DNA of 36,221 bases, taken from positions 1 through 36,221 of the forward strand of contig SYFR01000488.1 of NCBI GenBank assembly GCA_005800325.1. Direction: 5' to 3'. Shown piece by piece: positions 8,844-16,998 of this stretch. A program made the translations under genes and the position numbers. Position 1 is the stretch's first letter; each line of letters opens with the position of its first letter. The stretch comes from Myxococcales bacterium (GTDB lineage Bacteria; Myxococcota_A; Polyangia; Polyangiales; Polyangiaceae). The notes beneath the pieces were generated by a model. That model was not told the DNA's origin. It worked only from the letters and a program-made list of their open reading frames with translations, and searched no databases.

Positions 8844-10247
8844 GTGCCGCGCGCCGACGGACGAGTGACCGCCCTTCGTGCCGTGCTGGCCGTGGGCGCG
8901 TTGCCCGTGGGCGCGTTGGCCGTGGGCGCGTTGGCCGTGGGCGCGGTGGCCATGGGCGCGTTGGCGGGCGAGGCGCGCGCCGACGTCCCGGCGCGCTTCG
9001 ACGTCTCCGGCGTCGAAGCGCCTGCTCGTCCCGCGGACGCCGCCGCTCGCGACGCGGCGGAGGTCGCGCTGTTCTTGCCGCGCAACGTCATCGACTACAC
9101 GTTTCTCGGCACCGAGCTCGCGGCCAGCCTCGTCGCCGACGAGCAGCTCGTGCCGCGCTACCGGGAGCTGCTCGGCACGCCCGGCGGCGACCTGTTCGTG
9201 TTCCCGACGCTCTTCGCCGAGACGGGCAGCACGCCGAGCGTCGGGCTGCGCATGATCGCGGACAGTCCGAAGGTGGCGAGCAGCCAGCGCTTCGGCTTCG
9301 GTGGCCCAGCGAACGTCGCGGTGGAGTCGCGCGTCGTCTACAAGGGGCTACGCGCGGTCGCGCCCTACCTCGTCTCGGTCGAGCTCGCGTACCGGCTCGA
9401 GGACGACATCGAGTTCCACGGTCTCGGGATCTCCCCGCGGACCGATCCGCGCAACCGCTTTCGCGACGGCACGACCAAGACGTTCGGCCTGTATTCGGAG
9501 CGGCGCGTGCGCTGGCTCGCGAGCTACGGCGTGCGGCCGACCGACGATCTCGAGCTCTTCTTGTCGAGCAGCCTGTATCGGCGGCAGACGATTTTCGACG
9601 CCAACGCCGGCGAAGAAGGGCTATTTCGCGTGTTCGAAACCGGCAGCGTGGCGGGCTTTTCGAACGAGGCGTTCCTCGCGTACTCCGAGCTCGCGGCCCG
9701 CTACGACTCACGGCGCGTGCGGACCCGGCCAGCGCCGGGCGTCGCCGTCGAGGCGTACTTCGGCGGCGCGCACACGGTCACGGGCAGCAGCGTCGCTTAT
9801 GCGCGCACGGGCGCGCGCGCGACTTGGGCGCTGCCGTTCTTCCGGCAGACGAACCTCGTCATTGGACGCTTCGTCATCGACCACGTCGAGGCGCTCGGTG
9901 GGCACGAGCTGCCGTTCGTCGAGCTGTCGCGCCAGCCCGACTACCGCGGCTTCGACACCCGGCGCGACGCGCTCTCCCTCGTCCTTTCGCTCGACTATGC
10001 GTGGCAGCTCGTGCCATTTCTGGGCATGCGGCTCTTTCTCGACGGCGCGACCGTCGCCCCCGGGGTGTCCGAGCTCGAGCTGAGCCACCTCGCGGGCAGC
10101 CGGATCGCGGGTGGGCTCGGCTTCGACTTCTTCGCCGGCAAGAGCGCGCTCGCGAGCTTCTTGGTCGCCGCGAGCCCCGACGGCGCGCGCGTCACGGTGG
10201 GCATCGGCGGGGCGGAGATCCACGGCGATCGGCAGCACCGGGATTAG
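8844..10247 (+). CDS. Outer-membrane beta-barrel (BamA/surface-antigen-like C-terminus) protein
   Basis: GTG start 8 bp after the previous stop; hydrophobic repeat-built signal peptide; alternating strands and barrel-like C-terminal segments (YAWQLVPFLGMRLFLDGATVAP... AGGLGFDFFAGKSALASFLVAAS). Confidence 0.62.
   Translation: MPRADGRVTALRAVLAVGALPVGALAVGALAVGAVAMGALAGEARADVPARFDVSGVEAPARPADAAARDAAEVALFLPRNVIDYTFLGTELAASLVADEQLVPRYRELLGTPGGDLFVFPTLFAETGSTPSVGLRMIADSPKVASSQRFGFGGPANVAVESRVVYKGLRAVAPYLVSVELAYRLEDDIEFHGLGISPRTDPRNRFRDGTTKTFGLYSERRVRWLASYGVRPTDDLELFLSSSLYRRQTIFDANAGEEGLFRVFETGSVAGFSNEAFLAYSELAARYDSRRVRTRPAPGVAVEAYFGGAHTVTGSSVAYARTGARATWALPFFRQTNLVIGRFVIDHVEALGGHELPFVELSRQPDYRGFDTRRDALSLVLSLDYAWQLVPFLGMRLFLDGATVAPGVSELELSHLAGSRIAGGLGFDFFAGKSALASFLVAASPDGARVTVGIGGAEIHGDRQHRD
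8892..8966 (+). repeat. 5 x 15-bp in-frame tandem repeat (gtgggcgcgttggcc), encodes VGALA-type pentapeptides
   Basis: Direct reading; encodes VGALP-VGALA-VGALA-VGAVA-MGALA in the signal-peptide h-region. Confidence 0.95.
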
Positions 10248-10277
10248 TCGGGCGAATTCGGTGGGCACGAGCGAACG

Positions 10278-11852
10278 ATGAGCGGCGGCGAGAGCGTGGC
10301 GCACGGCGCGGGTCGGTCGCGGGGCTTGCGGAGGACGTGGAGCGGCGGCAGCCGAGGCGTCACGGTGCTCGCCCTTGCGGTTGCGAGCGGGTGCAGCTAC
10401 CGGCCCGCGCGGTTTGCGCTAGCGCCGCCGGTCGAGCGCGCCGACGACGAGCGTGCGGTCGCGATGCCGAAGCCGCGCACGTTCTTTCCGACGTTCTTCG
10501 AGGCCGATGTCTACGTCCGGCGCGAGCTCGTGAACATGCTCGATCCGAAGCGCACGCCCGCCGCGGTCGACGTGAATCAGCTCGACGATGTGGTCGCGTC
10601 ATCGTGGTATTCCCCGCCGCGGCTCGCCGATAAACCGCTCAAGGGCTACACGCGGAACGGGCCACCCGTCCCGCCGTTCACCGCGATCGACGAGCCGCCG
10701 AGCTCGGAGACGCCGGGCGTTCGCGTCGTCATCGATGCGCGCGGGATCCGCTACGAGCTGCTATCCGACCTTGCTGGGCGCCGTGGGATGCGAACCGGCG
10801 CAGCCGCGACGGCGAGCCGCCTCGCGTTCGCGCTCGGCTACGAAACGCCCGAGGTCCACGTGACGACGACGCCCGACGGGGAGCGCGTCGCGGCGACGCA
10901 GTGGCCAGTGGGCGTCGATCTCGGTCCGACGTCGATCGCACACACTCGCGCCGACGACCCAAACGACCGGCTCGACCCGCGCGATCGGCGCAGCCTCCGC
11001 GCGCTGCGGCTCGTGGGCGCGTGGCTCGACTTCAAGCGGTTTGCGCCGCGAATGCTGCGCGACGCGTACGCGGGCAAGCCCGGCGAAGGGCACGTGCGCC
11101 ACTACCTCGTCGGGCTCGACGGTGCGCTCGGCGTCGACCGCTATCGCGACGCGGTCCAGTGGGTTCTCGACAAGGATCGCGAGGACTCGAACTTCTTTCT
11201 GCGCCTCTTCAGCCTCGGCCTCTCGCCAAAGCCGGCGGCCTACATGCCGGAGACGCCGTGGCCGAGCGTTGGACTCTACGAGGAGTTCGCGACGCCGTCC
11301 GAGTACTCGCCTTCGCCGCCGTTCGAGCCGGGCGATCGCCTCCTGCCCGCGGACGCCTATTGGGCGGCCAAGCGCATCGCCGCGGTGTCGCAAAGGATCC
11401 TGGGGCGCGCGGTCATCTCGAGCCACCTCGGCGCGCCGGAACAGAACTGGCTCCTACAGCTCCTGGCGGCGAGGCGCGCGCAGGTGGTGGCGTGGGGCTT
11501 CGATCGCACGACGCCGCTCGAGGTGGCGACGCTCGCGACGAGCGTGAACGAGGCAGGCGCCGGCGTCCTCGAGCTCGTCGATCTCGCGATCGACAGCGGC
11601 GTGGCGAAGGCTCGGCACATGAGCTACGCGGTGCGCTTTCTCGCGAGCGATGGCAGCGAGCTCGAGCGGCGCGACGATCTGCGACCGGAGAAGGCGCGGC
11701 TCTCCGTCGCGCTGCCGAGCGCGGCGGCGGCCCACGACTATGTCGTGGTGCACGTGCGCGGATACCGACGCGGACGGCCGTTGCCGAACGCGTTCGAGGC
11801 GCATCTGCGGCAAGGACCGCTCGGGTTTCGCCTCGTCGGGGTTCGTCACTGA
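10278..11852 (+). CDS. Uncharacterised lipoprotein paired with the upstream outer-membrane protein
   Basis: VTVLALAVASGCSYRPARFAL lipobox; 524 aa; LRLVGAWLDFKRF...VRHYLVGLDGALG and PADAYWAAKRIAAVSQ segments. Lies 31 bp after the barrel gene. Confidence 0.7.
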   Translation: MSGGESVAHGAGRSRGLRRTWSGGSRGVTVLALAVASGCSYRPARFALAPPVERADDERAVAMPKPRTFFPTFFEADVYVRRELVNMLDPKRTPAAVDVNQLDDVVASSWYSPPRLADKPLKGYTRNGPPVPPFTAIDEPPSSETPGVRVVIDARGIRYELLSDLAGRRGMRTGAAATASRLAFALGYETPEVHVTTTPDGERVAATQWPVGVDLGPTSIAHTRADDPNDRLDPRDRRSLRALRLVGAWLDFKRFAPRMLRDAYAGKPGEGHVRHYLVGLDGALGVDRYRDAVQWVLDKDREDSNFFLRLFSLGLSPKPAAYMPETPWPSVGLYEEFATPSEYSPSPPFEPGDRLLPADAYWAAKRIAAVSQRILGRAVISSHLGAPEQNWLLQLLAARRAQVVAWGFDRTTPLEVATLATSVNEAGAGVLELVDLAIDSGVAKARHMSYAVRFLASDGSELERRDDLRPEKARLSVALPSAAAAHDYVVVHVRGYRRGRPLPNAFEAHLRQGPLGFRLVGVRH

Positions 11853-11994
11853 GCGCGCGCGCCCGCGGCTCTTGCGACCGAGCAGGAGCGCGACGCGACG
11901 GCAATTGGGCAGTCGGGAGGGACTCGCGCTAGGTTCGGCGTCCCGTGGGTTGGCGACGTAGCAACGCAGGCGCTCGCGCGAAGCGGAGGGCGCG

Positions 11995-13416
11995 GTGAGG
12001 CGAGGAGCTCGCCTCGTTGCTGCGGTCTTCGCGCTGCTCGGCGTAGGCGCCGTGCCCTCCACGGTGCGTGCGTTTTCGCCCTATGCCGTGTCGCCTCCCC
12101 CGAGCGTGCTCGCGGCGAGCCCCGCTCACGTGTACGCGAACATGAGCGACGACGAGGCGTTCGCCGAGCTCGATCGGCGCGGTGTCCCCTACGTGCGCGA
12201 GGGCGAAGTGCGCGGCGTGCGCTCGCCGATCCGCCTCGCTGGGCCGCTGCATGGCGTCCACATTCACTCGGTGTTGCCCGAAGAAGCGCGCGCCAGCTCG
12301 GTGTTCGAGATCCTCGACGCCCGCCTCGCGCTCTCGCTCGACGATTTTGCGGTGCTGCTCGAGCGGCACGACGTCGTCGAGCTCGTGCACGACACGATGT
12401 TCCGGCCCAACGTCGCGAAGGAGGAGCCGCCCCCGCCGCGCGTCGCCTAGGCCGCCGCGCCCGAGGACGAGCAACCGCGCGCGCGCGACGGCACGCCCGC
12501 GCCCGGCGGACCGAGCTCGACGGTGACGCACCCCGAGCCGCAGCGCGAGCCGGCAAGTTCCGCGTCGCGCGCCAAGGACGAGCGACACGCGCCCGCGCGC
12601 AGCAGCGACCTCGGCAAGAAGGGGGAGCTGCGCGACAAGGCGCCGCGGCAGCACCGAAAAGACGCGATCAAGGGCAAGGCCGCGAGCCGCGCGAAGCTCG
12701 AGCTCTCCGGGGCCGCACGCGACGCGAGCCCTGCGGCGGGCGCAACCACGACCGCGCCGCAAAAGACGAAGCCGCAAGTGGACGCGAAGACGCAGGCCGA
12801 CGTGGCGGGCAAGGCGGGCAAGCGCGACGCGAAGGTCGACGCGAAGACGCAGGCCGACGTGGCGGGCAAGGCGGGCAAGCGCGACGCGAAGGTCGACGCG
12901 AAGGCGCAGGCCGACGTGGCGGGCAAGGCGGGCAAGCGCGACGCGAAGGTCGACGCGAAGGCGCAGGCCGACGTGGCGGGCAAGGCGGGCAAGCGCGACC
13001 CGAAGGCGCCCGCCACGCACAAGGGGAGCGAACTTGCGGCGCACGACGCCGAGCAACCCGAGCTCGACGCGCCCGCCGCGCCGGCGCCGGCTCCTCGCAC
13101 GAAGCGACCCCGCTGGGCACCGCCCGGAACACGTCACCCCGCCGGGCTCGCCATCGATCTGGGCGCGCTACGCAAGCGCGACGGCACTTGGCTCAGCGTC
13201 GCGCAGCACTTCGGCGGACGCATCGGCGCGCCTACGTGCGGACCCGCGAGCAAGCCCCCGACCACCGGCGTCGGCGCCGAGCTGTGGGCGATCGTGTGCG
13301 AGGCCGCGAGCGCGGGGCTGTTCACGTACGTGCTCTCCCCGAACTACGACGCGGACCACGCCGATCACTTCCACATGGAAATCAAGGGTAGCTCGCGCGT
13401 CGTCCTGTTTCAGTGA
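11995..13416 (+). pseudogene. Extensin-like (C-terminal domain) family gene, interrupted by in-frame TAG at 12448-12450 and a repeat-rich insertion
   Basis: ORF 11995..12450 (signal peptide + GPLHGVHIHSVLPEEARASSVFEILDARLALSLDDFAVLL) and ORF 12523..13416 (RHPAGLAIDLGALRKRDGTWLSVAQHFGGRIGAPTCG...ADHADHFHME) are in the same frame, separated only by a TAG codon. Together they make one complete domain. Confidence 0.7.
12778..13005 (+). repeat. 4 x 57-bp in-frame tandem repeat, encodes VDAK[T/A]QADVAGKAGKRD[A/P]K
   Basis: Direct reading of four near-identical 57-bp units starting at 12778, 12835, 12892 and 12949. Confidence 0.97.
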
Positions 13417-13445
13417 CGCGCGGCGCGGACTTCGGACTCAGGGGA

Positions 13446-13772
13446 CTACGCTCGCGCCCTGCGGAGCATCGCGTCGACGAGCTCCGCGACATCGAGGCGC
13501 TCGGCGTCGCTGCCGCAAAACTTCACGCCGCAGTCCGCGCCTAGCCGCCACACGACGCGAGCGCTCACGCGCAGCGGCTCGCCGTGCTCGGTCGGGAGCT
13601 CGACCGGGTGCACGATCGGGAGATCCATGTGCTCGGTGCGCAGTCGAGCGCCGGTGGCGCTGAGATCGACGAGGCGACAGGCGCGGGGATGGCCGTGGCG
13701 CACGAGGCGCGCGGCGGTTTCGGCGCGAACGCGAAGACCCTGTCGGCGATCGGCGTGCTGCGAGGATTCCAT
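13446..13772 (-). CDS. PilZ-domain protein
   Basis: RRQGLRVRAETAARLVRHGHPRACRLVDLSATGARLRTE...: R-rich N-terminus and D-L-S-x-x-G-A motif of PilZ. Confidence 0.75.
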   Translation of the reverse strand: MESSQHADRRQGLRVRAETAARLVRHGHPRACRLVDLSATGARLRTEHMDLPIVHPVELPTEHGEPLRVSARVVWRLGADCGVKFCGSDAERLDVAELVDAMLRRARA

Positions 13773-13860
13773 GGTGCGAACCGAAGGGTAGGGCCCACGG
13801 CGGGGATGGGCCTAAAAAAGCATCGCTATTTTCGGCGGTTCGACTAAAACGCTCCCTCCC

Positions 13861-13992
13861 ATGCCTCAGCGACCCATCGTTCGCCGTCGTCAGAAAGCGC
13901 GCCGCACCCGCCAGCTCGCCGAGTGGCGCGCCAAGCAGCTCTCGACGGAGCAGGCTGCTCCGGTCGCGGCTGCCGCAGCCAAGGCCAAGTAG
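13861..13992 (+). CDS. Small basic protein (43 aa), hypothetical
   Basis: ATG at 13861: MPQRPIVRRRQKARRTRQLAEWRAKQLSTEQAAPVAAAAAKAK*. Below the ORF-track size cutoff; preceded by an A/T-richer pocket. Confidence 0.5.
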   Translation: MPQRPIVRRRQKARRTRQLAEWRAKQLSTEQAAPVAAAAAKAK

Positions 13993-14042
13993 CTGACTCG
14001 CGAGCTGCGTGGCCGACTGAGCCGCGCCCGCGCTTCAAGGTT

Positions 14043-14690
14043 CTACGTTTCGCGCTGTGCGAGCTCGTCGTCGTGCGCGGCGGCGAACGAGCGCGCGTCG
14101 GTCACGATCACGGCGACCGCCACGTCGCCCTGCGTGTTGGGGATCTCCGACGCGAGCTGAAAGTCGAACGCGACGCCGAGCGAGAGCGCAGGCGGGCAGA
14201 ACGCCGGCAGCGTGCGGTCGTAGTAGCCCGCGCCGTAGCCGATGCGGTGGCCTCGCGCATCGAACAAGAGGCCGGGCACGACGATGACGTCGAGCGCGGT
14301 CGCGCGCGGGGCGTCCGGCGAAGGCTCCGCGAAACCGTGCCCTCGTTCGCAGAGCTCTGCGAGATCGACCACGAGCCCGAACCTCATGCGGCCGCCGTCT
14401 TGCGGCTCGATCGCGGGGTAATAGACCTGCTTTCGTTGGGCTCGCAACGCGGCGTGCAGCGCCGCCAAGTCGACCTCGTGTTTGTCGCGAATGGCCGAGA
14501 ACGAGGCCACGCGCGACGCAGTGGCGATGGCCGGATGCTCGAGGACGCGCGCCACGATGCGAGCGGAGCGGACCGCGAGCGCCGCGGAAGGCACGCTCGT
14601 TCGCACGGCGCGTGCGCGTCGCCGCATGACCGCCTTCGCGCGCTGGCGCAAGGCATCGTCGGGCGGCACATCGGCCGGCTCGTCGTGCAT
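14043..14690 (-). CDS. 5-formyltetrahydrofolate cyclo-ligase
   Basis: VVPGLLFDARGHRIGYGAGYYDRTLP signature; VASFSAIRDKHEVDL. Confidence 0.9.
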   Translation of the reverse strand: MHDEPADVPPDDALRQRAKAVMRRRARAVRTSVPSAALAVRSARIVARVLEHPAIATASRVASFSAIRDKHEVDLAALHAALRAQRKQVYYPAIEPQDGGRMRFGLVVDLAELCERGHGFAEPSPDAPRATALDVIVVPGLLFDARGHRIGYGAGYYDRTLPAFCPPALSLGVAFDFQLASEIPNTQGDVAVAVIVTDARSFAAAHDDELAQRET

Positions 14691-14722
14691 GCTCGAACCT
14701 TACGGGCTGCGTGAGCGGCTGC

Positions 14723-14809
14723 CAACCCGGCGGCCGAGCGCGTGCGGCTCGCCACCTGGCGGCGCCGAGCGTGCACGTCGCAACCCGGCGGCCGAGCGCG
14801 TGCCCCCGC
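14723..14809. repeat. 3 x 29-bp degenerate intergenic tandem repeat
   Basis: Units 14723-14751, 14752-14780, 14781-14809; units 1 and 3 share 23 identical bases (caacccggcggccgagcgcgtgc), the middle unit is diverged. Confidence 0.85.
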
Positions 14810-14836
14810 GCCGCAAACTGCGCTATCGAGGGCCCC

Positions 14837-15553
14837 ATGCGCACCGCCGTCGTCGTTCCGGCCTACGATGCGGCGCCGACGATCGGCGCGGTGCTTGCCG
14901 GGCTCGTAGCGCGCTTCCCGCCGCCGAGCGTGCTCCTCGTCGTCGACGACGGCTCGCGCGACGAGACCGCGGCGTACGCCGAGCGCGCGGGGGCGACGGT
15001 CGTGCGTCACGGCCACAATCGCGGCAAGGGCGCCGCGCTTCGCACCGGACTCCACGAGGCGCGCGCACGAGGCTGCGACGTCGCGATCACCGTCGACGCC
15101 GATGGCCAGCACCCGCCCGAAGAGGCGTGGCGAATGCACCACGCTTGCGCCGACGCCGAGGCGCTCGTGGTCGGCGTGCGCGACTTGCGAGCGGCCGGGG
15201 CCCCGCGCCCAAACCAGCTCTCGAACGCATTCTCCAACCTCGTCATGTCGGCCTTCGTCGGCGCGCGGCTCTCGGACACGCAGTGCGGCCTGCGGCGATA
15301 TCCTATCGCCACAACGCTCGCGCTCGGCGGTCGCGAGCCGGGCTACGGGTTCGAGGCGGAGCTCCTCATTCGCGCCGTCGCGGCCGGCATGCACATCGTC
15401 GAGGTGCCGATCGCGGTCCGGTATCCGCCCGAGCGCGTCACACATTTCGACGCGTGGCGCGAGCCGCCGCGGATCGTTAAATGCGTGCTGAGCACCGTGG
15501 CGGAGACGCGCGTCCGACGGCTCGCCTCGTCGTGGGGCGGCCGCGACCGATGA
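14837..15553 (+). CDS. Family 2 glycosyltransferase (DPM1/polyprenyl-phosphate-like)
   Basis: MRTAVVVPAYDAAPTIGAVL...LLVVDDGSRDETAAYA...NRGKGAALRTGL...AITVDADGQHPPEE...DTQCGLRRYP. Confidence 0.92.
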   Translation: MRTAVVVPAYDAAPTIGAVLAGLVARFPPPSVLLVVDDGSRDETAAYAERAGATVVRHGHNRGKGAALRTGLHEARARGCDVAITVDADGQHPPEEAWRMHHACADAEALVVGVRDLRAAGAPRPNQLSNAFSNLVMSAFVGARLSDTQCGLRRYPIATTLALGGREPGYGFEAELLIRAVAAGMHIVEVPIAVRYPPERVTHFDAWREPPRIVKCVLSTVAETRVRRLASSWGGRDR

Positions 15554-16998
15554 GTCGCGCGCGTCGCCGAGCTTGGCTCCGTCGCGGGCTCGTGCTCGTG
15601 GCCGCGGCTCTGAGCGTGCCCGTGCTCATTCATCTCGTGGCGCTTGCGAGGAGTGCGACGGTCGTGCCGCAGGTCGCGGTCTCGAGCGGCGTGCCTTCGG
15701 TGGCGGCGGACGATCCGGGGCGGCGCGAGGTCGCTCGCTCGTATGCCCGCATGCGCGGCAACATTCGCGAGGTGCGCCTCGCGGGCAGTCCTAGCGAGGC
15801 GGGGGCAGCGCACGGCAAGCTGCTCTACGACGATCAGCGCGCCATCGAGAGCGCGATGCACGACGCCTTTCGCCAATACGTGCCCTCGAGCCTCGCGCGT
15901 GCGGCGATCGTCGACTTGGCGCGCCTGCGATTCGGCGCATTCGATGGGCAGATGAGCGAGGATCGGCGCCAAGAGATCGCGGCGCAGGCCGCGCAGTTCG
16001 TGCCGGATCCGTTCACGTCGCTGATGCCGACCTACCCGCGATTTCTCTACCTTCACTCGCTCTACGACATCCTGCTCGCCTTCGAGCACTCGCCACTTCT
16101 CGGGTGCACGAGCTTCGTCCTCGGACCGGAGGCGACGTTGAGCGGGCACACGCTCGTCGGGCGCAACTTCGACTTCGAGGGGCCGAGCGTGCTCGAGGCG
16201 CACAAGACCGTGTTCCTTGTCGGCGGAGACGGTCCCGTGCCGTACGCGACCGTGTCGTGGCCCGGCTTCGTCGGCGCCGCGACCGGCATGAACGCCGAAG
16301 GAGTCGCGATCGTGGTGCACGGCGCGCGCGCCGGAGAGGTGCGTAATCGCGGCGCTCCCGTTGCCCACACCGTGCGCTGGCTCCTGGCCCATGCGACGAC
16401 GACGAGCGACGCCGTCGGCAGACTGGGCGAGCTTCATCCGCTCGTGCCGCACATGCTGCTCGTCGTCGACGCGTCGGGCGACGCCGCGGTGGTCGAGCGC
16501 GTGCCGGGGCACCCGCCGTTCGTTCGGTGGCGCGCAGGCCCGACGCTTTGGCTGACGAACCACTTCGAAGGACCGCACGCGTCCGATCCGAAGAACCAGC
16601 GAGTTCGCAACACGACGTCGACGCTCGCGCGCGCCGGAAGGGTCGCCGAGCTCTTGGCGGGCACGCGCGCGGCACGGCTCGAAGACGCGGTGTCCCTCTT
16701 GCGCGATCGCAGCGCACGAGGAGGCGGCGAGCTGCCGCTCGGCCATCGCAGCGCCATCGATGCGCTCATCGCGACGCACGCCGTCGTCATGGACACGACC
16801 CGCCGCAGCCTCTGGGTGAGCGAGGGCCCGCACGCGCTCGGCCGCTTCGTGCGTTTCGACCTGCGCGAGCTGCTCGATCCCGCGTTCGAGCCGCGTGGCG
16901 CGGCGTCGGTCGAGGCCGTGCCGGCGGCGCCGCTCCTCGCGAGCGGGCAGTTTTCCGCCTGGCGTGAGCGCGGCGCTCCGCACGAGGGCGTGGAATGA
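15550..16998 (+). CDS. C45-family acyltransferase/peptidase (acyl-CoA:6-aminopenicillanate acyltransferase-like, Ntn hydrolase)
   Basis: ATGA overlap with the GT2 gene; LLGCTSFVLGPEATLSGHTLVGRNFDF (nucleophile Cys in GCTS, GRNFD); GMNAEGVAI. Confidence 0.82.
   Translation: MSRARRRAWLRRGLVLVAAALSVPVLIHLVALARSATVVPQVAVSSGVPSVAADDPGRREVARSYARMRGNIREVRLAGSPSEAGAAHGKLLYDDQRAIESAMHDAFRQYVPSSLARAAIVDLARLRFGAFDGQMSEDRRQEIAAQAAQFVPDPFTSLMPTYPRFLYLHSLYDILLAFEHSPLLGCTSFVLGPEATLSGHTLVGRNFDFEGPSVLEAHKTVFLVGGDGPVPYATVSWPGFVGAATGMNAEGVAIVVHGARAGEVRNRGAPVAHTVRWLLAHATTTSDAVGRLGELHPLVPHMLLVVDASGDAAVVERVPGHPPFVRWRAGPTLWLTNHFEGPHASDPKNQRVRNTTSTLARAGRVAELLAGTRAARLEDAVSLLRDRSARGGGELPLGHRSAIDALIATHAVVMDTTRRSLWVSEGPHALGRFVRFDLRELLDPAFEPRGAASVEAVPAAPLLASGQFSAWRERGAPHEGVE

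Noticed and set aside
12778-13005. Possible CRISPR array (regular repeats)
   Set aside because: Contiguous 57-bp units with no unique spacers, in-frame coding; a minisatellite, not CRISPR. The same applies to 3304-3393 and 28119-28208.
11929-13137. 402-aa minus-strand ORF with repeated RVDLRVALARLARHVGLRL
   Set aside because: Translation of the 57-bp repeat on the opposite strand of the extensin-like gene; the sense frame has the signal peptide and domain motifs.
14691-14836. Possible 6S RNA next to the 5-FTHF cyclo-ligase gene (known linkage in some proteobacteria)
   Set aside because: The intergenic region is only about 146 bp and is dominated by 29-bp repeats; no 6S-like closed stem with a central bubble could be recognised.
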